Source of the DNA: Myxococcales bacterium
GTDB lineage: Bacteria > Myxococcota > Myxococcia > Myxococcales > Myxococcaceae
Length of the DNA: 64,000 nt
Reading direction: 5' to 3'
Assembly: GCA_030681895.1 (NCBI GenBank)
Contig: JAUXRI010000304.1
Coordinates: 19,350-83,349, forward strand
The stretch's first letter is position 1. Every line of letters begins with the position of its first letter. The translations under genes and the position numbers were made by a program. The notes under the pieces are model-generated. The model was not told the DNA's origin. It saw nothing but the letters and a program-made list of their open reading frames with translations, and made no database searches. Of the stretch, positions 26,133 to 34,714 are shown one piece after another.

Positions 26133-27791
26133 TCAGGGCTCGCGGCTGACGGCCGTGAAGCCCACGCGAACGCTCGCCGCGCCGACCGGCGCGTTGCTGC
26201 GCACCTGCTGCCACGTGCGTGACGGCCACTGGAGCGCCCAGACGTCGTTGAAGAGGGTCTGGGTCGCTCCGTCATCGAAGACGCCCGAGACGAGGTGGCG
26301 AAGGCCGCCGACGGTGACGCCGACCGAGTGTCTTCGCGCCGCCGGCCCATTCATGGTGGCGCGGAGCGTCCACGTCGCGGTGAGCGGCTCCAGCTCCCAG
26401 ACGTCGTCGAAGTGCGTCTGCGATGCGTTCACTGCGTCACCTCCGCCGAACAGCACCGGAGGCGAGGCGCCCTGGAAGAACGTGCTCGCGACGCGCGGGC
26501 CGGGGCCCGACATCACCGCGCTCGTCCACGTCGCGGTGGCCGGGTCGAACACCCACGTGTCGCCGAGCACCACGCCATTGGCGCCGAGGCCGCCGTGCAC
26601 CACGAAGCGCGCGCTCGTCGCGTCGAAGGTGGCCGCCGCGAACGCCCGCGCGGGTGGCGTGGTGCCGCTCACCGACGGTTGGGTCCACGTCGACGTCGCA
26701 ACGTCGAGCACGAGGAGCGCTGACGTCGCCGTGCCCGTGAAGGCCTGGTCGCTGCCGCCGAAGACGTACCAGCGGCGGTTGGCGCGGTCCCACCCTCCGG
26801 CCATGCCCGTCAGCGCAGCGGGCGCGGTGCCAGTCGTCGCGGGCCTGCTCCAGGTCGGCGGCGTGAGGCTCAAGTCGAGGGCGAAGAGGTCGGGGGCGAC
26901 GGGCGCACCACCAGTGCCCGAGCCGCCGAGCACCAGGAGTTGCGTGTCGGTGGCGTCCCACGTGGCGAGATGGAAGGCGCGCGCAGGTGGGGCTCCCGTC
27001 GGCGCAGCCGTCACCACCGGGGTGAACGAGCGCTGCCCGAGCTGCAGGCGGAGCACCTCGTTCGTCACCACGTCGGACGGCATCGGCATTCCACCGAACA
27101 CGTAGAGCTCGAGCAGGCGGCACTGACCCAGCACACAGCTCTGGTCCGTCGGGCACGGTTGATTGCAGCCGCCGCAGTGGAGCGTGCTGGTGCGGGTATC
27201 GGCTTCACAGCCTCCATCAGCCTCGCCGTCGCAGTCGGCGCGGCCGGCTTCGCAGGTGCCCACCGCGCAGCGGGACGAGAAGCACCGCGCGGTGGCGTTC
27301 GGCACGGAGCACGTCGCGCCGCAGCCGCCGCAGTTCATCAGGTCGGTGACGAGCGAGATTTCACACCCGTTCGTCGCGCGCCCATCACAGTTCGCGAAGC
27401 CGGCCTGACACGACGCCACCGTGCACTGGCTCGAGGCGCACCCTGCGGTGGCGTTGGCCGTCACGCAGGCCGAGCCGCACGTCCCGCAGTGACTGACGTC
27501 GGCGCGCAGGTCGACCTCGCAGCCGTCGGTCGCCATCGCGTTGCAGTCGCCGAAGCCTTCGGAGCAGGCCGCTCGGCAGACCCCGGCCTGGCAGGTGGCG
27601 ACTGCGTTTCGCGTTCCGCACGCCTCACCGCACGCCCCGCAGTGCCGGGTGTCTTTCGTCACGTCGATGCAGGCACCCGAACAGCAGGTGAGCGCCGCGA
27701 CACAGTCCGACGTCTTCGCGCAGCGCTCGTTCTCGGTCGCGCCACGCGGGCACGCCAGAAGGGGAAGACACAGCAGCACCCATGCACGCAT
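26133..27791 (-). CDS. Cys-rich lipoprotein with Kelch-like beta-propeller
   Basis: A 552-residue lipoprotein; the ATG at 27791 gives MRAWVLLCLPLLAC. Residues about 20-230 hold four units of roughly 45 residues with an HCGxCGxxC core (RHCGACGEAC, SHCGTCGSAC, NCGGCGATC, HCGGCNQPC). Residues about 235-550 are Kelch-like repeats with recurring VFGG, LxVLGG and W motifs (ELYVFGGMPMPSD, TQLLVLGGSG, RWYVFGGSDQ), predicting a beta-propeller used for binding. Probably a surface adhesion or binding protein. It lies 20 bases downstream of the M15 peptidase gene in the same direction. Confidence 0.85.
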   Translation of the reverse strand: MRAWVLLCLPLLACPRGATENERCAKTSDCVAALTCCSGACIDVTKDTRHCGACGEACGTRNAVATCQAGVCRAACSEGFGDCNAMATDGCEVDLRADVSHCGTCGSACVTANATAGCASSQCTVASCQAGFANCDGRATNGCEISLVTDLMNCGGCGATCSVPNATARCFSSRCAVGTCEAGRADCDGEADGGCEADTRTSTLHCGGCNQPCPTDQSCVLGQCRLLELYVFGGMPMPSDVVTNEVLRLQLGQRSFTPVVTAAPTGAPPARAFHLATWDATDTQLLVLGGSGTGGAPVAPDLFALDLSLTPPTWSRPATTGTAPAALTGMAGGWDRANRRWYVFGGSDQAFTGTATSALLVLDVATSTWTQPSVSGTTPPARAFAAATFDATSARFVVHGGLGANGVVLGDTWVFDPATATWTSAVMSGPGPRVASTFFQGASPPVLFGGGDAVNASQTHFDDVWELEPLTATWTLRATMNGPAARRHSVGVTVGGLRHLVSGVFDDGATQTLFNDVWALQWPSRTWQQVRSNAPVGAASVRVGFTAVSREP

Positions 27792-27811
27792 GACCCACAC
27801 TCTTTCGTCGT

Positions 27812-28684
27812 TCACCGGCCGCCGTCTACGCCACCGACACGTGAGCTGCGCGAGGCCGACGACTCACGACACGCGTCGCTGAGCAGCTCGGGCCGGTACT
27901 CGAAGTGCATCGTGTCGTAGTGCAGCCACCGCCCGCCCCAGATGAAACCCTCGGCCTCGAACGCGTCGACGATCTCCTGCGGAATCTTGTTCTGCCACTT
28001 GAGCGCCTCGCCCCGCCGCTGCCAGCGCCAGTAGTGCGCGCGGTCGACGTTGAGGTCGATGGCGATGCCGAAGGCGTGCGTCGAGAGGTTCTTCGAGCGG
28101 GCGATCTTCCTCCAGATGAAGGTGCCGCCGATGTTGGTGAGGAACGGCTTGAGCTTCGGGTTGGCCTGAACTTCGGGCTCGAGGCGCGTCACCACGCGGC
28201 GCAGCGGCTCGGCGGCCAGCTCGTGAAACGGGTAGCGCAGGCCGAAGAAGCGCACCTTGCCGAGGTGGTCGAACACCTCGAGGCGGCTCTGCCCATACGT
28301 CGTCAGGAAGAGCTGCTCGATGCGCACGCGGCCCGGGTCTTCGATGGCGCCGGCGTCTGACGCGTCGAGGACGACGATGGGCCCCGCGACGTAGGGCACC
28401 CGGTAGATGGACTCGAGGTCGACGACCTCTTCACCTTCGTCGTCGCCACCGCCGTCGGGCAGCGACACCGCAGCTGGCGCGCTGGCCCGCCAGGGAAGCA
28501 CGGTGCCGCCGTCGATGGCGAAGCCCCAGCCCGCATCGGCGACGTGAACGACCTCTCCCGCGTACCAGGTCGTCAGGCACGAAAGCCCGCGAGGCGGTGG
28601 GCCCGCGTCACGCGTCGGAGCTGCGCTGAGGATGGCGAGGACGACCGGCAACACGGGGACGCCCATCGTCGCTACGAAGCGCAC
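27812..28684 (-). CDS. M15 family peptidase (VanY/endolysin type)
   Basis: A 290-residue exported protein with a hydrophobic N-terminus (PVLPVVLAILSAA). The zinc peptidase motifs are STHAFGIAIDLN (HxxxxxxD) and WLHYDTMHFEY (Zn-binding His with nearby catalytic acid). M15 enzymes cut D-Ala-D-Ala or the L-Ala-D-Glu bond in peptidoglycan. The start is GTG at 28684; an ATG at 28666 would also give a signal peptide. It sits between two exported-protein genes on the same strand, so a three-gene operon is likely. Confidence 0.85.
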   Translation of the reverse strand: MRFVATMGVPVLPVVLAILSAAPTRDAGPPPRGLSCLTTWYAGEVVHVADAGWGFAIDGGTVLPWRASAPAAVSLPDGGGDDEGEEVVDLESIYRVPYVAGPIVVLDASDAGAIEDPGRVRIEQLFLTTYGQSRLEVFDHLGKVRFFGLRYPFHELAAEPLRRVVTRLEPEVQANPKLKPFLTNIGGTFIWRKIARSKNLSTHAFGIAIDLNVDRAHYWRWQRRGEALKWQNKIPQEIVDAFEAEGFIWGGRWLHYDTMHFEYRPELLSDACRESSASRSSRVGGVDGGR

Positions 28685-28712
28685 CCGCGTCGAGTTCGAT
28701 GCTCCAACGACG

Positions 28713-29504
28713 TCACTTGCAGACGATGGACATGTCGCGCCTGCAGCCCGACGGGTCCGGCGGCGACTCCTTCATGCACGCCTCGCCGCTCTTACCGCCC
28801 ATCATGCAGCGCATGAACGCTCCGCTGCATCGGTCGACGGCGGCGGCCGATGGGCATGAGTAGCCAGCGCCGTTGAGGCAGCACGTCGCCGAGGCGCTGA
28901 CGCCGGACGAGCCGCTCCCGCCTGGTGCCGACGTGGGTTGGGTGGGGCCATCGATGACCTCGAGCCCACGGTCGACGACGTCGAGCGCCTTGCCGAACGT
29001 CTCGAGGGCTGACGGCCCGGGCGGAGCGGGAGGTGCGTTGCGGACCGGCACCGGCGGCGGTTGTGACGCGACGGGAGCGGTCGGTGTCGGCGGTGCGACC
29101 GTGGTGGGACGAGCGGGCTCCGGCGGCTTCGGCGTGCACCCGGTGGTGCAGATGGCGAGCGTCTTTGCGCAGCGCTGTTTGCACGGCGCGCCAGCGATGG
29201 GACCACACTGCGTCTTGAGGCAGTACGCGTTCTGGGTGGTGCAGGAACTCTTGCACGCCGCCAGCTGTTCCGGCGTCTTCTCGACGACCGCGATCGCCGC
29301 AGGTGCAAGACCCGCGTCGAGCGGCGCGCTGCTGCACAGCTCCGCAGGCACCTCCCACGGCACCCAGCGCTGGCCGTCGCACTTCACGAGGCGAGGCCGC
29401 TGGCCTGGACCGAGATCGAGGAGCAGCGACGCGCGGTCCGGGGTGCAGACCGGCGTCTGGGCGCTGGCGAGGCCGCTGACCACGACGATGGAAGCGAGGA
29501 GCAT
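28713..29504 (-). CDS. Exported Cys-rich, Pro-rich protein
   Basis: A 263-residue protein with a Sec signal (MLLASIVVVSGLASA). An N-terminal part with paired Cys (CKSSCTTQNAYC, CKQRCAKTLAIC) is followed by a Pro/Ala linker and a C-terminal Cys cluster (TCCLNGAGYSC, CMMGGKSGEAC). No family is recognised. The signal peptide favours the ATG at 29504; GTG at 29510 and ATG at 29537 are alternatives. It is 28 bases upstream of the M15 peptidase gene. Confidence 0.7.
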   Translation of the reverse strand: MLLASIVVVSGLASAQTPVCTPDRASLLLDLGPGQRPRLVKCDGQRWVPWEVPAELCSSAPLDAGLAPAAIAVVEKTPEQLAACKSSCTTQNAYCLKTQCGPIAGAPCKQRCAKTLAICTTGCTPKPPEPARPTTVAPPTPTAPVASQPPPVPVRNAPPAPPGPSALETFGKALDVVDRGLEVIDGPTQPTSAPGGSGSSGVSASATCCLNGAGYSCPSAAAVDRCSGAFMRCMMGGKSGEACMKESPPDPSGCRRDMSIVCK

Positions 29505-29595
29505 TCTCACGCCCCGTTGACCCGCGATTGATGACATGTGCGCAACGACGCCCGTGCTGGCCTTCCATTCAGACGTGTCGTCTCATCGAGTGCAG

Positions 29596-30177
29596 ATGCC
29601 GCCCTGGGTCCCCAACGCGATTTCGTTCATCCGAATTGGCCTGGTGCCCGTGTGGCTGGTGCTGGCGATTCGGGCGCGCGCCGACGCAATGGCGGGGCTG
29701 GCCATCGACCGCACGGTGCTGCTGGTGGTGCTGGTGTCGCTCGGGCTCTCCGACGTCATCGATGGCACCATCGCCAGGCACTTCAAGCTGACGAGCAACC
29801 TCGGCGCGACGCTCGACGCAGTGGCCGACAAGCTGGCGCAGGTCGTTTCGGTCACGTTTCTCGTCTTCTTCTCGAGTCCCGGGTTCACGCCGCTGCCGCT
29901 GTGGCTGTGGCTGACGCTCGTGCTGCGCGATGGCGCGCTCGCGGTGGGCTGGGTGCTCGTCTACCGGAAACACCGCGTGGTGGTCGTCGAGCACAAGTGG
30001 CACGGCAAGGCGTCGAGCCTGGTGTTGTTTGCGGTCATCGTGATGGCCACCGCGGCGCTGCCGGAGCTCGCCGTCCTGGTCGGCTCCGCGCTCTCGGTGT
30101 TGCTCATCATCCCCGGCTCGGTGGCATACGTGCGTGAAGGGCTCAGGCAGTTGGCACAGGGGCCGACCGTCACCTGA
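29596..30177 (+). CDS. CDP-alcohol phosphatidyltransferase
   Basis: A 193-residue membrane enzyme. It has the full catalytic signature D53-x2-D56-G57-x2-A60-R61-x8-G70-x3-D74-x3-D78 (DVIDGTIAR, NLGATLDAVADK) and about five hydrophobic segments. Family members move a phosphatidyl group from CDP-diacylglycerol to an alcohol such as glycerol 3-phosphate, so a role in phospholipid synthesis is likely; the acceptor is not decided. The ATG at 29596 was chosen because an earlier ATG (29536) would overlap the divergent gene and add a non-family extension. Confidence 0.85.
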   Translation: MPPWVPNAISFIRIGLVPVWLVLAIRARADAMAGLAIDRTVLLVVLVSLGLSDVIDGTIARHFKLTSNLGATLDAVADKLAQVVSVTFLVFFSSPGFTPLPLWLWLTLVLRDGALAVGWVLVYRKHRVVVVEHKWHGKASSLVLFAVIVMATAALPELAVLVGSALSVLLIIPGSVAYVREGLRQLAQGPTVT

Positions 30178-30180
30178 CGT

Positions 30181-30939
30181 TCACGGCACCTTCGCGAGGA
30201 ACTCGATGAGCGCGTCGGCGGCGCGCCTGCGACCGGTGACGTTGAGGTGCTGACCGTCGTCGCTGAACTCCGGCACGAGCATCGGCACCTTCGCGCCTGA
30301 CACCTCGAACCACAGCGGCGTGCCATCAGGGCGCGTGGACTCCAGCACCGCGAGGTCGAACAGGAGGCCCGGCTGGCCCGCGAATTTCGCGCGCAGCAGT
30401 TGGTTGTAGCGGTGACGTACGACGTTCTCCTGCTCACCCCACGGCGCCCGGCCCAGGCGCCGCTTGAGCCACGCCTTCGCGCCGGATTGGACGATGGTGA
30501 GCGGCACGGTGACGTGCACGAAGGTGACGGCGGGGTACTTCGTGCGCAGCCGCTCCATGGATGCGAGGTACTCGGCAAAGAGCTTCTCGACGTCCGTGGT
30601 CGCGGAGAAGTCGATGTAACAGAACTTGAAGAACGCGAGGTCGGCCTTGCCCTGGACGTCGTCGAGCGCCTTCTCGAAGTCACGCACCTTGCCTGAGGGG
30701 TCTTCGTTCTGTCCGATGGAGGTGTGCACCAGGCCCGGCGTCGAGAGCACCTCGGGCGTGCGACCCTGCACCACGCGGAGCTTCCCGCCGCTGACGTCAC
30801 TGACGCCCTCGAGCAGGTTGCCGCCGACGGATTGGTGACCGAAGAAGATGCGCCGCGACGCGACACGCTCGATGGACTCGGGAGAAGCCGCGAGAGACGG
30901 CATGGCAAGCAACGCGTAGCACAGCAGCGTCAGCCTCAT
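30181..30939 (-). CDS. Exported SGNH-hydrolase-like protein
   Basis: A 252-residue protein with a Sec signal (MRLTLLCYALLAMPSLAA). FFGHQSVGGNLLEGV near the start and DDGQHLNVTGRRRAADAL near the end resemble block I and the DxxH block V of SGNH/GDSL-type hydrolases. The usual GDSL Ser is not obvious, so catalysis is uncertain. A carbohydrate or lipid esterase role in the periplasm is the best guess. Convergent with the phosphatidyltransferase gene, three bases apart. Confidence 0.7.
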   Translation of the reverse strand: MRLTLLCYALLAMPSLAASPESIERVASRRIFFGHQSVGGNLLEGVSDVSGGKLRVVQGRTPEVLSTPGLVHTSIGQNEDPSGKVRDFEKALDDVQGKADLAFFKFCYIDFSATTDVEKLFAEYLASMERLRTKYPAVTFVHVTVPLTIVQSGAKAWLKRRLGRAPWGEQENVVRHRYNQLLRAKFAGQPGLLFDLAVLESTRPDGTPLWFEVSGAKVPMLVPEFSDDGQHLNVTGRRRAADALIEFLAKVP

Positions 30940-31050
30940 GTCCGCAGGGTGCTCCCGTGGCGTCGCGAGAACAACACCCGCGCTTTGGTTCCTTGAGGAG
31001 GGTCAACTCCAGTCGCGCCGCGTGAGGGCATGCGGTAACCGGTCGCCTCG

Positions 31051-33303
31051 ATGCGTCGCTTCGCTTTGCTTGTTGTCGCCTTCTCGTCCTGTCCTCCTCC
31101 TCCCACGCCTCGAGCTGACGCCGGGCCGCTCCAGGCCGCCGTCGCGACGACGCGCATCGAGGTGCCGGTGGGGGCCTCGACGGGTGGCTATTCACGCTCG
31201 AAGCCCGACGACGACCCCGGCTCGCGGTGGTCGACCAACTTCCCCTCGACGAAGGGCGTGCACACCGACGCGACCGCGCGCGCGCTGGCGCTGAGCAACG
31301 GCCTGACGCGCACCGCCCTCGTGCGCCTCGACGTCTGTCTCATCACGCCGTCACTGCGCACCCGCATTCGCCAGAAGCTCGACGCCGCGAACGAGCGCGC
31401 TTCGTTCATCGTGCAGGCGACGCACACGCACGGCCACGTCGCGCGGCTCTTTCAGCCCGCGCATCTTGGCAACCCGTCGGGGCCCGACTTCGTGGCCCTC
31501 GGCATGGACACCTACGACGCCGAGCTCGAGGACCGGGTCGCGTCGGCGGCGGCAGCGAGCGTGGTGGACGCGTTCGCGAACCTCACGCCGGTGAGCGTCG
31601 GGGTCGCCTCGGTCGACGCCGCCGAGCTCAACTCGGACCGCCGCTGTGAGAACGACTCGATGTACGGGCCTGAGTTCCGCGACAGGCTGATGACCGTCGT
31701 GCGTTTCGACGCGGTCGACGAGAGCGGCACGCCGACGCGCCCGCTGACGGCGCTGCTCCACTACACGGTGCACGGCACGGTGATGTCTGGCTCGAGCCCG
31801 TTTCTCACTACCGACGTCACCGGCGCCATCGAGCTTGCGGCGTCAGACACGCTCGGCGTGCCGGTGGTGTTCTCGCAAGGCACCGCGGGCGACGTGAGCC
31901 CCAGAGGGTCGCCGCTGGGCTTCGACGGCACGCAGCAGCTCGAGTGGGCGGGCCGCGTCGGCGCCACGCTCGCGCGCACTGCCTTCGAGCAGGCGAAGCC
32001 GGGTGTCGCACCGAAGCAGGGCAGGCTGGTGCACGTCGACCGTGGCGTGTTGCTCTCGCGTGAGGCGCTCGGCTACCAGCGCGGCGAGTTCCCCGAGCAC
32101 GGCGCCGTTGGGTGTCAGGTGGGCGGGCGCACTTGCGCCAACGTCGTGCTGACGCCACCCGAGCAGGGCGCGCTCTTGTGTGCCTCCGTGGAGCCACGGC
32201 CCCGCGACCGCACGCCGATGACGCTGCTGCAGGTGGAAGACGTCGCGATGGTGACGCTCCCTGGAGAGCCGACGGCCGCGGTGGGCGTGAAGGTCGCCGC
32301 TGCCATGGCGCCGCTCGGCGCGTCGACGAACCTCGTGCTCGGCTACGCGCAGGACCACTTCGGCTACCTGCTCGAGCAAGACGACTTCTTGCGCGGCGGG
32401 TACGAGCCGACCGTCTCTCCCTGGGGGTGGCGCATGGGCCAGTACCTCATCGACGAGGCCGGCAAGCTGGTGGCGACGAAGGACGCTGCTCAGGAAAAGG
32501 CGACCGCGCCCACTGTCGCTGAGCCCGTCGTGCGCGCCGTCGAAGACAGTGACGCGGCGCCCGTGGTGGTCGCCGACACGATGGACCTCGAGCGTGCCCG
32601 CCTCGTGCGCTTCGTCTTCACTGGCGGAGAGCCCGGCCTCGGTACGCCGTCGGTGGCCGTCGAGCGCGAAGTGAATGGAGCGTTCGTTCCCGTCATGGCC
32701 TCACCGACGCGCGCGCTCGTGAACGGCCCCGAGGTGCTGCGCCGCTACGAAGCGACGCCGACCGTCGCGGCCGAGCCGATGGTGACGAAGCGGCGCCACG
32801 AGTGGACGGCGCTGTGGGAGACGCTGCCTGACACGCCAGTCGGCCGCTACCGCCTCGTGGCCACCGGGCGCGCGCAGCTCAGCGGGGTGCTGCAGTCGTA
32901 TCGCTTCGAGTCGCGGGCCTTCACGGTCAGCGCGTCGACCGCCATCAGCTCGCTCTCGGGCCGCGCCATGATGGATGGTCGAGTGCTGGTGACGGTGCGC
33001 TACGAGCCAAACCCGATGCGCTTCGATCGCGGAGACCCTGTCGCCAACTTCCGCGTCAGAGACGTCACGACGCGGCCTGACCTCGGAATGCCTGCGCGTG
33101 GTGGCGCGATGATGGTCGAGGCGAAGCTCGGCCTGAGTGGGTTGGTGCTCCCGGCGGTGTGGAGCGAGGCCGATCAGGGCTACCTGCTCACGATTCCGAC
33201 CAACACCGGAGGCACGTGGGAGCTCACGCTCGCTCGCGGCGCGCTCGTCGACGGGCTCGGCAACTCCAACGGCGTCGTGCTGACCGCGCTCTTCGACCGC
33301 TAG
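31051..33303 (+). CDS. Neutral/alkaline ceramidase-like lipoprotein
   Basis: A 750-residue exported protein with a short lipobox-like leader (LLVVAFSSC). The N-terminal two-thirds resembles the neutral ceramidase catalytic domain: TGGYSRSKPDDD, the His-rich QATHTHGH (residues 122-129), LLHYTVHGTVM and TAGDVSPRG, which match zinc-site and active-site regions of that family. The C-terminal third is a beta-rich domain. Ceramidases hydrolyse the amide of ceramide. Some myxobacteria make sphingolipids and prey on eukaryotes, so either a native or a prey substrate is possible. Confidence 0.75.
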   Translation: MRRFALLVVAFSSCPPPPTPRADAGPLQAAVATTRIEVPVGASTGGYSRSKPDDDPGSRWSTNFPSTKGVHTDATARALALSNGLTRTALVRLDVCLITPSLRTRIRQKLDAANERASFIVQATHTHGHVARLFQPAHLGNPSGPDFVALGMDTYDAELEDRVASAAAASVVDAFANLTPVSVGVASVDAAELNSDRRCENDSMYGPEFRDRLMTVVRFDAVDESGTPTRPLTALLHYTVHGTVMSGSSPFLTTDVTGAIELAASDTLGVPVVFSQGTAGDVSPRGSPLGFDGTQQLEWAGRVGATLARTAFEQAKPGVAPKQGRLVHVDRGVLLSREALGYQRGEFPEHGAVGCQVGGRTCANVVLTPPEQGALLCASVEPRPRDRTPMTLLQVEDVAMVTLPGEPTAAVGVKVAAAMAPLGASTNLVLGYAQDHFGYLLEQDDFLRGGYEPTVSPWGWRMGQYLIDEAGKLVATKDAAQEKATAPTVAEPVVRAVEDSDAAPVVVADTMDLERARLVRFVFTGGEPGLGTPSVAVEREVNGAFVPVMASPTRALVNGPEVLRRYEATPTVAAEPMVTKRRHEWTALWETLPDTPVGRYRLVATGRAQLSGVLQSYRFESRAFTVSASTAISSLSGRAMMDGRVLVTVRYEPNPMRFDRGDPVANFRVRDVTTRPDLGMPARGGAMMVEAKLGLSGLVLPAVWSEADQGYLLTIPTNTGGTWELTLARGALVDGLGNSNGVVLTALFDR

Positions 33304-33307
33304 ACGC

Positions 33308-34615
33308 TCACTTCTTCGAGAACCGCCACTCGAGCCCCGGCACGTGTTTCAGCACGAGCGAGGTGTTCGTCACGTCGAGCTCGACCTCGAGCACGTCACT
33401 GCCTCCAGCGACGACGCGCAGCGCCTGGAGCGCCCGGTCACCACGCTTTGGGAGCAGCAGCGCACCACGCAGGTCCCGCTCGGCGCGTTCGAACTCGAGC
33501 CCTCCATGGAAGTGGAGCGGGATACGGAGCGCGCCTTTCGCGGACTGAAGCACCAGCGTCGCGGGCGAGCAGTCTGGGTCGAAGCCCTCGAGGCTGACCT
33601 TCGCGCCCATCACCTCGGCGTCGCTGACCCAGGTGGCCTCGCGCGCCGCCTGCTTCGGTGCGTCGCCCGTCGCGAGCGGTCCGCGCCTCGGGGCTCCGGT
33701 GGCCTCGAACCGCCATGAGGTTTCAGTGAGCTGCTTCTTCCAGGTGCCCTTGTCGCCTTCGACGCGCAGCTCGCGGTCAGCGTTGCGCGCACCGGTCTGC
33801 GTGATGGTGAGCAGGGTCGAGTGCGGCCCGGGGATTTTCGGCTGGGCCTTCCAGTCTTCGCCCGGCAGCGTTCGCACGACGGCCGCTGCGCCACGCCGTC
33901 GCGCGCGGGTCCACGAGTAGGGCAGGGCAGGGTCGTCGCCCACGGTGTCGAAGTCGGCGAGCCGGGTGAATGAGCGGCCCGACGCATCCATCACGAACAT
34001 CGTCGACGCGCTGGCCGAGAGCGACGCGGCGACGAAGGTGTTCCGCTCCGGCAGGCACAAGAACCGGGTCCACCCCGCGGGCAGCCACGGGTCCGCGTAC
34101 GCGAGACGCCGGCCCTGCTCGAGCAGCGCATACACCGTGGTGACGCCCGCGGTGACCGGGTGCGGGTTGCCGTCGAGGTCCTCGTACGGAATCTTCCGGT
34201 GGCTCATCGCGAAGCCCAGCACGCCCTCGTCGATGCGCAGCGGCGCCTTGAGTCCCGTCGGGCCCCAGACGTCGACCCACTCGAGGGTCGAGAGCTTGGT
34301 GTAGTAGGCGACGCCGTTGTCACCGACGGCCAGCAGGTTGTCTCCGTCAGCGGCGAGGCGAACGAGCCGGTTCGGGCGGACGAACACGGCGGGCGCGAGA
34401 GGGAGATCGGCCACCAGCTCCTTGAGCGCCTCCAGCCGGCCTCGCGGCGCCGGGAGCCCATCAGGCGGGAGCAGCGCCCACGCCTGGGTCCCACGGGCCC
34501 GCCACCAGAGGCGCCCTTCGTCGAGCGCCACCTCGTGGGCCGCCGAAAAAGTCGCCGTCTCGCTCTTGAAGTCGACCTGCGTGGGGAGCGCGCCCAGCAC
34601 CAGCAACCACCACAT
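33308..34615 (-). CDS. Exported hypothetical protein
   Basis: A 435-residue protein started at the ATG at 34615, which has GGGGGAGG 7 bases upstream. The N-terminus MWWLLVLGALPTQ is a short signal-like segment. The body has repeated short strands with Trp/Tyr/Asp patterns (NLLAVGDNGVAYY, TMFVMDASGRSFTRL), which could form a propeller or beta-sandwich, but no family is recognised. It diverges from the pyrophosphorylase-type gene at 34715 and converges on the ceramidase gene with four bases between stops. Confidence 0.65.
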   Translation of the reverse strand: MWWLLVLGALPTQVDFKSETATFSAAHEVALDEGRLWWRARGTQAWALLPPDGLPAPRGRLEALKELVADLPLAPAVFVRPNRLVRLAADGDNLLAVGDNGVAYYTKLSTLEWVDVWGPTGLKAPLRIDEGVLGFAMSHRKIPYEDLDGNPHPVTAGVTTVYALLEQGRRLAYADPWLPAGWTRFLCLPERNTFVAASLSASASTMFVMDASGRSFTRLADFDTVGDDPALPYSWTRARRRGAAAVVRTLPGEDWKAQPKIPGPHSTLLTITQTGARNADRELRVEGDKGTWKKQLTETSWRFEATGAPRRGPLATGDAPKQAAREATWVSDAEVMGAKVSLEGFDPDCSPATLVLQSAKGALRIPLHFHGGLEFERAERDLRGALLLPKRGDRALQALRVVAGGSDVLEVELDVTNTSLVLKHVPGLEWRFSKK

Positions 34616-34714
34616 GTCGTGCCTCCCCCCCCCAGCCTCCCATAGGCACGAAGAAGCGACTGACTGATCTTTCTGCTTGGGCCTGAACCCCCGTTCGAGA
34701 GAGTGTGGGCCCTC

